DNA from: Patescibacteria group bacterium | Lineage (GTDB): Bacteria > Patescibacteriota > Doudnabacteria > UBA920 | Assembly: GCA_023473845.1 (NCBI GenBank) | Contig: JAMCYA010000044.1 | Span: forward strand, 1-6,024 | Direction: 5' to 3' | DNA: 6,024 bases | Shown: in pieces, positions 1 to 4,860 of the stretch | Layout of the letters: each line of letters opens with the position of its first letter | Position numbering within the stretch: position 1 is the first letter of the stretch | The notes under the pieces: generated by a model | The model's input: only the letters and a program-made list of their open reading frames with translations | The model's database searches: none | Told to the model about the DNA's origin: nothing | Position numbers and translations under genes: made by a program

Positions 1-22
1 GGCCGCTGGCCGCGCGCGCCGG
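1..22. repeat. Left arm of short GC-rich inverted repeat at window edge
   Basis: Bases 1-19 are the exact reverse complement of 287-305; with one mismatch, 1-22 pairs with 284-305. The arm reaches the first base of the window, so the true length may be greater. Part of it is alternating GC, so chance is less easily excluded than for the repeat in the ABC gene. Confidence 0.6.
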
Positions 23-330
23 GCCCAGAGGTACAAGTCGGTCAGCGCCGACAGCCAAAAGACAAAACTGTAAGCCGAACCTTCCCAAAGAAAGCGGCCT
101 TCCCACAGGTAGCGGCTGCCCCAGGCTTGGAAGCCCGAATAAGCGGAAGCCGCCAGGGCCAACAGGCCCAAAAGCAGCAAAGACCAGAGTAAAATATCCA
201 CCACCCGTTCCAGCAAAAAACTCAGCCGTTCCTTGCCAATGCGTTCGGCTTTCAGGCTGCCGCCAAAAGTTAGGGTAACTTTGCCCGCGCGCGCGGCCAG
301 CGGCCAGCCGGGTCCGGAGTTTTTTTGCAA
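1..330 (-). CDS. Membrane-anchored protein, N-terminal part, runs off left edge
   Basis: This reading frame is open from position 348 down to position 1, so the gene continues outside the window. I place the start at a TTG (328-330). CTG codons at 343-345 and 334-336 are alternatives, there is no ATG, and no Shine-Dalgarno sequence is visible. The visible part has a soluble stretch of about 40 residues, then a hydrophobic helix (VVDILLWSLLLLGLLALAAS), a short loop rich in Trp, Gly and aromatic residues, and a second hydrophobic segment (FVFWLSALTDLYLW) followed by arginines. It lies immediately after the 111-residue membrane protein and is probably co-transcribed with it. From memory, Clp-type AAA+ ATPases of Patescibacteria often carry such a two-helix N-terminal anchor and sit behind a similar small membrane protein. 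That identity is inference, because no ATPase motif lies inside the window. Confidence 0.6.
   Translation of the reverse strand, partial: MQKNSGPGWPLAARAGKVTLTFGGSLKAERIGKERLSFLLERVVDILLWSLLLLGLLALAASAYSGFQAWGSRYLWEGRFLWEGSAYSFVFWLSALTDLYLWARRARPAA
284..305. repeat. Right arm of short GC-rich inverted repeat
   Basis: This is the partner of bases 1-22 (21 of 22 matching). It lies in the same open frame, near the start of the partial membrane-protein gene, and encodes part of the PLAARAGKV stretch on the minus strand. Confidence 0.6.
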
Positions 331-337
331 ATCCAGT

Positions 338-673
338 TCAAGCAGGGTTTAAGAGTTGAAAAATAATCATGACTAGCGCGCCGGGCAGGAGGCAGACGTA
401 AAGCACGGGCACCAGGCCGTAAAGTACCAGGCTCAGGCCCGAGGCCAGGGCTTTATACAGTAGCACCAGGATCCTTAAAAAGAAGCTGATGAACACGCCG
501 CTCTTGCTGTAGTCCTGGTAGAGCGGTTCGTTCATGTGGCGGGCAAACAGCACCAGACCCGTGGATTGCAGGAAAAAATTGGTCCGCCGCCGATACCAAC
601 GCCAGACCAATTTCAAGCCCGTGGTATACCACCACACGGGCAGGGTCAGGAGGTTTAAGGGAAAATTGTTCAC
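338..673 (-). CDS. Small two-helix membrane protein, function unknown
   Basis: This is a 111-residue protein starting at GTG (671-673) and ending in TGA. I do not recognise a named domain, although the style of the sequence is familiar from conserved hypothetical proteins of Patescibacteria. The N-terminal 60 residues are soluble or interfacial and rich in Trp, Tyr and Arg (LPVWWYTTGLKLVWRWYRRR at residues 11-30, then RHMNEPLYQDYSKSG). Two hydrophobic segments follow, at about residues 60-83 and 84-107. The real frame is supported by this organised composition, by a promoter at a sensible distance upstream (-10 at 705-710), and by the close coupling of its stop to the next gene. There is no convincing ribosome binding site before the GTG, and no ATG, GTG or TTG lies further upstream in frame within the predicted transcript. 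A role as membrane partner of the downstream protein is inference. Confidence 0.75.
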   Translation of the reverse strand: MNNFPLNLLTLPVWWYTTGLKLVWRWYRRRTNFFLQSTGLVLFARHMNEPLYQDYSKSGVFISFFLRILVLLYKALASGLSLVLYGLVPVLYVCLLPGALVMIIFQLLNPA

Positions 674-704
674 TTTGTTTCTTAAAAAGGTTTTCTTCGC
701 CTTT

Positions 705-733
705 ATTATACGATATTTTTTCTTTTAAGCCAA
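705..733 (-). promoter_or_regulatory. Sigma70-type promoter for the leftward membrane-protein unit
   Basis: Read on the minus strand, TTGGCT (728-733) matches four of six -35 consensus bases. It is separated by 17 nt from a perfect TATAAT (705-710). The predicted transcription start is near 698, giving a leader of about 25 nt before the GTG at 673. Confidence 0.6.
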
Positions 734-739
734 TTTCGC

Positions 740-745
740 TATAAT
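740..745 (+). promoter_or_regulatory. -10 box of the murE-like gene, leaderless geometry
   Basis: A perfect TATAAT ends 6 nt before the ATG at 752. Transcription would therefore start at or next to the A of the start codon and the mRNA would have essentially no leader. No Shine-Dalgarno sequence lies before the ATG, which fits. No good -35 box is visible. The same spacing is found before the ABC ATPase gene. Confidence 0.55.
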
Positions 746-751
746 GCCTGC

Positions 752-2056
752 ATGAGCTTTTTCAAACAGGTGCTCCGCAGCTTGCTGCCCAAAAAACTGT
801 TTAAGGTTTTACAGCCCTACTACCACGGCGCCTTGGCCGTGGCCGCTTCCTATTATTATGGCCGGCCGGGGCAAGGCATGACCGTCATTGGCGTGACCGG
901 TACGGCGGGCAAGTCTTCCACGGTGCGCATGCTGGCGCAAATTTTAAACCGCAGCCAGCGCGCTTGCGGCTTTATTACCACCATCAGTTTTCATCACGGC
1001 CAGACCGAGCGCATGAACCGGCACGGCCTGTCCATGCCCGGCGGGCCGCTTTTGCAAAAGCAGCTTTTGGCCATGAAAAAAAACGGCTGCAGGTTTGCCA
1101 TTGTGGAATGCACATCCGAAGGCCTGGCCCAGAACCGGCACTTGGGCATTCCTTTTAGCCTGGCCCTGTTTACCAACCTTCACCCCGCGCATGTGGAAGC
1201 GCACGGCAGTTTTGAAAATTACAAACAGGCCAAAGGCAAGCTTTTTGCCAAGCTTGTTGGCAAGCATTCGGCGATTGTGGCGAATTTGGATGATGCGCAG
1301 GCCGATTATTTTTTGCAGTTTCCGGCCGCGCACAAGCTGGGCATTACCCGGGACGCGGCTAAAAAGTTTTATCAGCTGGAAAAAGTTTTGCTGCTGACCG
1401 ATATCCGCGCCGGGGAAAAATTGGCCTTCGCTTTGGAGCACACGGCCTTTGTTTTGCCTTTGGCCGGGGAGTTTAACGCTTACAACGCCAGCCTGGCGGC
1501 CGCTGCGGCCGAAGCGCTCGGTATCAGCCTGGCGGCTTCTGCCCTGGCCTTGCAGGACTTTACCGGTTCGGCCGGGCGTTTAGAAGAAATAAAAGCCGGG
1601 CAAGCTTTCCGCGTGTTTGTGGACTACGCGCCTGAGCCTGCGGGCATGGCCACGGCTCTTCAGGCCCTGGCCGCCTTGCCCCATGGGCAAATTCTGCACG
1701 TGTTCGGGTCTACGGGCGGGCACCGGGATGTGGGTAAGCGGTTTGAATTTGGGAAAATCTCCGCCCAATACGCGGACAAAATTTTTGTTACCAACGATGA
1801 CGTGTACGATTCCGATCCCCAAAAAATTGTGGCCGATGTGGCAACCGGCATTAGGCAGGCAGCGCCGCATAAGGACTTTGAAATTATTCTGGATCGGCGC
1901 GCGGCCATCAAAAAAGCGCTGGCTCAGGCCCGGGCCGGGGACACAGTGGTTATTACTGGCAAGGGCAGCGAACAGTTTTTGGTGCTGCCGGGCAACCGGC
2001 GCATTGCCTGGGACGACCGGCAAGTGGTACGCGAACTCCTAATTTCGAAAGGCTAA
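752..2056 (+). CDS. murE: MurE-like Mur ligase (UDP-N-acetylmuramyl-tripeptide synthetase family), short form
   Basis: Mur ligases add amino acids to UDP-MurNAc-peptide in the cytoplasm using ATP; MurE adds the third residue. The 434-residue protein has the central and C-terminal Mur ligase domains. Visible motifs are the P-loop GVTGTAGKSST (47-57), TNLHPAHVEAHGSFENYKQAK-type signature (141-161, with K161 at the position of the carbamylated lysine), GEFNAYNASLAA (239-250), GRLEEI and FVDYAPEP (275-296), and HVFGSTGGHRDVGKR (316-330). The N-terminal substrate-binding domain of classical MurE (about 490 residues) is missing. It is replaced by about 43 residues with an aromatic stretch (YYHGALAVAASYYYGRP). 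The site that reads DNPR in E. coli MurE and selects diaminopimelate reads NDDVYDSDP here (348-356), so the amino-acid substrate cannot be assigned. The ATG at 752 is supported by the TATAAT just upstream. It is followed after 4 nt by tsaB. Exact MurE function is likely but not proven. Confidence 0.9.
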   Translation: MSFFKQVLRSLLPKKLFKVLQPYYHGALAVAASYYYGRPGQGMTVIGVTGTAGKSSTVRMLAQILNRSQRACGFITTISFHHGQTERMNRHGLSMPGGPLLQKQLLAMKKNGCRFAIVECTSEGLAQNRHLGIPFSLALFTNLHPAHVEAHGSFENYKQAKGKLFAKLVGKHSAIVANLDDAQADYFLQFPAAHKLGITRDAAKKFYQLEKVLLLTDIRAGEKLAFALEHTAFVLPLAGEFNAYNASLAAAAAEALGISLAASALALQDFTGSAGRLEEIKAGQAFRVFVDYAPEPAGMATALQALAALPHGQILHVFGSTGGHRDVGKRFEFGKISAQYADKIFVTNDDVYDSDPQKIVADVATGIRQAAPHKDFEIILDRRAAIKKALAQARAGDTVVITGKGSEQFLVLPGNRRIAWDDRQVVRELLISKG

Positions 2057-2060
2057 GCCT

Positions 2061-2360
2061 ATGAACTTATACATTGATACTGCGGATTTTAACCAAACCA
2101 CCTTTGCGCTTGGCGAAGGTAAGAGCTTGCGCAAAAAAGTTTACAAGCTTAATGCGCAAAAGTCGCATGAAACTTTGGCCAAGCTGGAAGAGTTTTTGCA
2201 CGGCCGCCGGCCGACATTGCAAAAAATTTTTGTGAACAAAGGGCCGGGCTCATATACGGGCGTGCGGGTGGGCGTGGTCATGGCCCAGGCTCTCGGTTTC
2301 TCCTGGGGTGTGAAAGTGGCGTATAAAACTCAGGCCCAAATGCAAAAGCTGCTCAAATAA
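2061..2360 (+). CDS. tsaB: TsaB-like tRNA threonylcarbamoyladenosine protein, single domain
   Basis: TsaB supports TsaD in making the t6A37 modification of ANN-decoding tRNAs. The protein has 99 residues, against about 230 in E. coli. Visible family features are the opening strand LYIDTADF (residues 3-10), the helix around SHETLAKLEEFL (35-46), and the signature GPGSYTGVRVGVVMAQALGF (61-80), equivalent to GPGSFTGLRIG. The C-terminal ASKHA-fold domain is absent. The gene is not obviously broken: it ends cleanly at TAA and a terminator starts the next base. A GAAAGG Shine-Dalgarno (2047-2052) overlaps the end of murE and lies 8 nt before the ATG, so it is translated from the murE transcript. 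Short TsaB forms are, as I recall, common in Patescibacteria. They probably keep the dimerisation face that contacts TsaD, which is inference. Confidence 0.85.
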   Translation: MNLYIDTADFNQTTFALGEGKSLRKKVYKLNAQKSHETLAKLEEFLHGRRPTLQKIFVNKGPGSYTGVRVGVVMAQALGFSWGVKVAYKTQAQMQKLLK

Positions 2361-2386
2361 AAAACCGCCCTGCCGGGCGGTTTTTT
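2361..2386. terminator. Bidirectional intrinsic terminator between convergent units
   Basis: The hairpin ACCGCCC/GGGCGGT has a TGCC loop. It is followed by T6 on the plus strand and, because of the A-run before it, by TTTTTTATTT on the minus strand. It begins immediately after the tsaB stop and ends 2 nt before the stop codon of the convergent ABC permease gene, so it serves both operons. Confidence 0.93.
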
Positions 2387-2388
2387 AT

Positions 2389-3132
2389 TTATTCTCTGAG
2401 TTTAAATACCCGGGAGGCGAGGAGCAAGATGCCCAGCAGCCAGGCCAGCAAGATTGCAGCATCCGGCCAAAACGTGGGCCAGGCAAAAGGCTGGGAGTAG
2501 GCCAGGCGCATGCCATCTGCCAGGTAGGTAATGGGCAGGCATTTGGCCAAAACCTGGAGGCCGTGCGGGAGCACGGAAACCGGGTAGAAAATGTCGCCCA
2601 AAAAAGTCATGGGCAGGCCAATGGCCGAAGTAATGGGCGCAGCCGAATCGTAGGAAGTGGCAAACGTGGAAATGAGCAGGCCCAAAGTCAGGAAAATTCC
2701 GCCGCCGAGCGTGGCCAGGACGGCTACGGACAAAATGTTGCCCGCAAACTGGGCGTGGAAAAACACCACGCCCAAAAGCGTGAGAATAATCACTTGCCCG
2801 AAAATTACCAAGACGCGCGAAGCCACTAGGGAGAGCACCAGTTCTTTGGGGTCTATGGGCGTGGCATTGAGGCGCTTTATCACCCCGCGGGCCTTTAAGT
2901 CCGTCATCCAGTAAGCCAAGCCGTAAATTCCGCCTTGCATAATCACCATGGCAATAATGCCGGGCAGCACAAAATTCGCGTAATTGGAGCCCCTGCCGAA
3001 CGCGCCATTAATGGGCAGCACGGACAGGGCAATGTAAATAAACGCGGGCATGGCCAAGGTCCAAAAGAACCCCGACTTTTCGCGGTAGAAAATTTTGAGG
3101 TTGGCCAAAAACAGCTGCTTGAAGCTATTCAT
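2389..3132 (-). CDS. ABC-2 type transporter permease
   Basis: This is the membrane half of an ABC exporter; the substrate is unknown. The 247 residues match the usual length of ABC-2 permeases. An N-terminal amphipathic stretch (FKQLFLANLKIFYREKSGFF) leads into hydrophobic segments at about 22-40, 51-75, 104-126, 134-157, 165-188 and 222-242, the expected six. The region KARGVIKRLNATPIDPKELVLS (80-101) is the typical cytoplasmic coupling segment after the second helix. GLPMTFLGDIFYPVSVLP (172-189), followed by LPITYLADGMR (199-209), is the family's conserved C-terminal signature. The ATG overlaps the end of the ATPase gene by 8 nt, and AAAGGAG lies 8 nt upstream of it, so translation of the two is coupled. 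Drug, lipid or polysaccharide export are all possible from sequence alone. Confidence 0.9.
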   Translation of the reverse strand: MNSFKQLFLANLKIFYREKSGFFWTLAMPAFIYIALSVLPINGAFGRGSNYANFVLPGIIAMVIMQGGIYGLAYWMTDLKARGVIKRLNATPIDPKELVLSLVASRVLVIFGQVIILTLLGVVFFHAQFAGNILSVAVLATLGGGIFLTLGLLISTFATSYDSAAPITSAIGLPMTFLGDIFYPVSVLPHGLQVLAKCLPITYLADGMRLAYSQPFAWPTFWPDAAILLAWLLGILLLASRVFKLRE

Positions 3133-4066
3133 TGTCGAACTCCTTTCCCGTCAGATCTAAATACACGTCTTCCAAGGACGCAGTCTTCACCATAAAACCG
3201 GAAAACTTAATCCGGTGCGCGCGTAAGAGTTCCACAATTTCGCCAATGTGGTTGAGCGAGTCGATTTCCAAAATGGTCTTGGGCGCGTGGTGGAAAACCT
3301 TGGTCACGCCGGGTGCCTGGTAAAAAATTGCCTCATCCACCGTGGCATCGGTCAGAAAAGAAATTTGCGAAGTCTGGGAGAGGTTATCAATAAGCTTGGC
3401 TGGTTCGTCAATTTCTAAAATCTTGCCCTGGGCGAACTCCTCAGCCTGTTTGCTTCCTTTTATCACCACGAAACTGTAGTGGGTAGTGAGAATCACGGTA
3501 ATGCCCTGGCTGTTAATGTTTTTGACCAGCTGCCACAAAGAGCGCCGGGCCGAAGGGTCCAGGCCCGTGGTGGGTTCGTCCAAAAACACAATTTCCGGGC
3601 TGTTGACCATGGTGGTGGCAATGGTAAAGCGCTGGCGCTGGCCCCCGGACAGGTCTTTGACGTAGGCGTGCTCCTTGCTTTCCAAGTCCACGAGCCTTAA
3701 GAGCCATTTAATATCCGTAGTTTCGTGGTGATAAAAGGAAGCAAACAGGCTGAGGAGTTCGCCCAGGGTAAGATTGGGCAAGTAGCCGGACTCCTGGAGC
3801 TGCACGCCAATGCGCTTTTTAATTTCCGTAGTGTGCCGTAGGTTGTCCAGGCCCAAAATTGTGACTTTGCCGCTGTCCTGTTTTTTTAAGCCCTCGATAA
3901 TTTCCAAAGTCGTGGTCTTGCCCGCGCCGTTCGGGCCCAGGAGCCCGAAAATTTCGCCTTTTTCCACGTTAAAAGACACGTTGTCCACGGCTCGGAAAGT
4001 ATCTCCGCCTTTCCGGCCTTTCTTATAGGTTTTCAGCAGATTTTTGACTTCAATCACATTCGGCAT
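3125..4066 (-). CDS. ABC transporter ATP-binding protein (ABC-2 exporter), altered after the H-loop
   Basis: This is the ATPase half of the exporter, 313 residues, cytoplasmic and membrane-associated. Visible motifs are Walker A GPNGAGKTT (44-52), Q-loop Q91 in GVQLQESGYLPNLT, ABC signature LSGGQ (139-143), Walker B IVFLDEP with D163 and E164 (159-165), D-loop GLDP (168-171) and H-loop H196 (TTHY). The C-terminal part ends in SLEDVYLDLTGKE, typical of DrrA-like exporter ATPases. Directly after TTHY the family normally has a helix and strand of the type MEEAExLCDRVAIMD. Here residues 198-212 read SFVVIKGSKQAEEFA, and these codons are the reverse complement of the gene's own codons for residues 102-116. 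Length and frame are kept. Whether the protein is still active is doubtful. The ATG at 4066 sits 6 nt after a TATAAT, so the transcript appears leaderless. The gene overlaps the permease by 8 nt. Confidence 0.9.
   Translation of the reverse strand: MPNVIEVKNLLKTYKKGRKGGDTFRAVDNVSFNVEKGEIFGLLGPNGAGKTTTLEIIEGLKKQDSGKVTILGLDNLRHTTEIKKRIGVQLQESGYLPNLTLGELLSLFASFYHHETTDIKWLLRLVDLESKEHAYVKDLSGGQRQRFTIATTMVNSPEIVFLDEPTTGLDPSARRSLWQLVKNINSQGITVILTTHYSFVVIKGSKQAEEFAQGKILEIDEPAKLIDNLSQTSQISFLTDATVDEAIFYQAPGVTKVFHHAPKTILEIDSLNHIGEIVELLRAHRIKFSGFMVKTASLEDVYLDLTGKEFDNE
3419..3475. repeat. Left arm of 57-bp inverted repeat (derived copy)
   Basis: Bases 3426-3475 are an exact reverse complement of 3719-3768 (50 of 50). 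With one mismatch the match extends to 3419-3475 against 3719-3775 (56 of 57). This arm encodes ATPase residues 198-215 in place of the usual conserved segment, so it is taken as the acceptor site. The outer seven bases encode the normal GKI of the family and may be pre-existing microhomology. Confidence 0.97.
3719..3775. repeat. Right arm of 57-bp inverted repeat (source copy)
   Basis: This is the partner of 3419-3475, separated from it by a spacer of 243 nt. On the minus strand it encodes NLTLGELLSLFASFYHHET, which fits the normal ABC ATPase sequence between the Q-loop and the LSGGQ signature. It is therefore the likely source copy. The two arms could pair as a long stem in the ATPase mRNA. 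Confidence 0.97.
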
Positions 4067-4072
4067 AGGGGA

Positions 4073-4081
4073 ATTATAGCA
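4073..4081 (-). promoter_or_regulatory. Extended -10 promoter of the ABC exporter operon, leaderless geometry
   Basis: Read on the minus strand this is TGCTATAAT, a consensus -10 box with the extended TGn element, which can compensate for the lack of a recognisable -35. It ends 6 nt before the ATG at 4066. Those 6 nt (TCCCCT) contain no Shine-Dalgarno sequence, so the transcript should start at about the start codon. Confidence 0.6.
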
Positions 4082-4135
4082 TTTTTGGCTTGAGTTTTGC
4101 TAAGCCCGCGATTCTTAAGTGCCCCCTGTTTCTTT

Positions 4136-4165
4136 CCTTGCTCTTATTCGCGCGAATAGGCGAAC
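4136..4165. repeat. Direct repeat copy 1 with 12-bp palindrome, upstream of arsR-type gene
   Basis: This copy matches 4861-4890 at 28 of 30 bases, including the identical core ATTCGCGCGAATAGGCGAAC (4146-4165). The core starts with the perfect palindrome ATTCGCGCGAAT. It contains GCGAA three times: once inverted and twice direct, 3 nt apart. A shared AGGAATT follows shortly after in both copies. The layout suggests a protein-binding operator, but no regulator is proven. Confidence 0.9.
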
Positions 4166-4176
4166 AGTAGGAATTG

Positions 4177-4185
4177 TGGTAGTAT
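4177..4185 (+). promoter_or_regulatory. Possible extended -10 box of the arsR-type gene
   Basis: TGGTAGTAT resembles an extended -10 element and lies just downstream of the palindromic repeat. No -35 is recognisable. A start from it would give a leader of about 14 nt carrying the AAAGGAG ribosome binding site at 4191-4197. The match is weak. Confidence 0.3.
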
Positions 4186-4205
4186 GGGCTAAAGGAGTAA
4201 AAACC

Positions 4206-4466
4206 ATGAAAGATACGGAAAAATTGCTTAAAGCCTTGGCTAACCGGCGGCGGCTGGCCATAGTCAAGTATCTAAATAAGAACAGCAAGGCTAGCGTGGG
4301 GGAGGTGGCCAGGGAGATTAAGCTTTCCTTCAAGGCCACATCTAAACATTTGGGACTTTTGCGCACGGCGGATATTCTGGACCGCGAACAAGTCAATTTA
4401 CAAATGTTCTACAGCTTAAACCGGCCGGTAAGCAGTTTGGTTAAGTCGGTGCTTGATGTGCTTTAA
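4206..4466 (+). CDS. ArsR-type winged helix-turn-helix transcriptional regulator
   Basis: This is an 86-residue DNA-binding protein of the ArsR/HTH_5 fold. Helix 1 is KDTEKLLKALANRRRLAIVKYL (residues 2-23). The HTH runs from ASVGEVAREIKLS (29-41) to the recognition helix around FKATSKHLGLLRTADIL (42-58). A wing follows at about DREQVNLQMFYSLN (59-72), and a short C-terminal helix probably serves dimerisation. There is no cysteine, so the metal sites of classical ArsR proteins are absent. The frame stays open up to 4119 with a possible GTG start. I chose the ATG at 4206 because AAAGGAG lies 8 nt upstream and the protein then starts where the family does. A GTG at 4176 is also in frame. It is divergent from the ABC exporter and is followed after 17 nt by the DUF4260 gene. 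Possible targets are its own promoter, the exporter or engB. Confidence 0.88.
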   Translation: MKDTEKLLKALANRRRLAIVKYLNKNSKASVGEVAREIKLSFKATSKHLGLLRTADILDREQVNLQMFYSLNRPVSSLVKSVLDVL

Positions 4467-4483
4467 AATAATTAGATATTTTT

Positions 4484-4843
4484 ATGAAGTTTTCAATGGT
4501 AAATGTTTTAATCAGACTGGAAGGGTTGGTGGTGTTTGCTGCCTCAATTGTTTTGTATGTCCATTTCGGCGGGGGATGGGGCATGTCCTGGCTGGTTTTG
4601 GCGCCTGACCTTGGCCTCTTGGCTTTCTTGGTTAGCCCCAAAGTCGGCAGCGCGGTTTACAACCTGTTCCACTTTTACGCGTTCCCGCTGGCCTGCATAG
4701 CTTTCCATTTGGCCACCGGGCAGGGCACCACGCTATTTTTAATTAGTTTTTTGTGGACCGCGCACATTGGCATAGACCGCTTGGTGGGCTATGGGCTCAA
4801 GTACCCTACGCAGTTTAAGGATACGCATATCCAGCGCGTTTAA
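4484..4843 (+). CDS. DUF4260 family membrane protein
   Basis: This is a 119-residue integral membrane protein of unknown function. I recognise the DUF4260 pattern: RLEGLVVFAASIVLY (11-25), WLVLAPDLGLLAFLVSPKVG (36-55), YNLFHFYAFPLA (59-70), and the very characteristic C-terminus WTAHIGIDRLVGYGLKYPTQ (91-110) followed by FKDTHIQRV. Four hydrophobic segments lie at about 9-26, 33-50, 61-79 and 82-98. The ATG at 4484 is used; M5 (4496) is an alternative. No Shine-Dalgarno is visible before either. It follows the regulator by 17 nt on the same strand, so it is probably co-transcribed with it. I know no established biochemical role for this family. Confidence 0.87.
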   Translation: MKFSMVNVLIRLEGLVVFAASIVLYVHFGGGWGMSWLVLAPDLGLLAFLVSPKVGSAVYNLFHFYAFPLACIAFHLATGQGTTLFLISFLWTAHIGIDRLVGYGLKYPTQFKDTHIQRV

Positions 4844-4860
4844 TTAACCGGGCTTTTATA

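Noticed and set aside
617..641. Hairpin GCCCGTG/CACGGGC with a competing palindrome GTGGTATACCAC
   Set aside because: It lies inside the 111-residue gene over Pro-Val-Trp-Trp-Tyr-Thr-Thr-Gly codons, has no T-run, and is explained by codon content.
823..842. Short hairpin CCACGGC/GCCGTGG early in the murE-like gene
   Set aside because: Seven base pairs in GC-rich coding sequence; no regulatory context such as a T-run or leader.
944..1441. Long antisense open frame inside the murE-like gene
   Set aside because: Its translation has no domain-like pattern and it lies opposite strongly supported Mur ligase motifs. The same applies to the antisense frames at 1580-2023 and 5028-5459.
3419..3775. 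Inverted repeat as the ends of an insertion sequence
   Set aside because: The 243-nt spacer encodes the ABC ATPase's own signature and Walker B motifs in frame, with no transposase and no target-site duplication.
4119..4205. Upstream extension of the arsR-type gene (GTG at 4119 or GTG at 4176)
   Set aside because: The extension translates through the palindromic repeat and matches nothing in the family, whereas the ATG at 4206 has AAAGGAG at good spacing. The GTG at 4176 is kept only as a possible secondary start.
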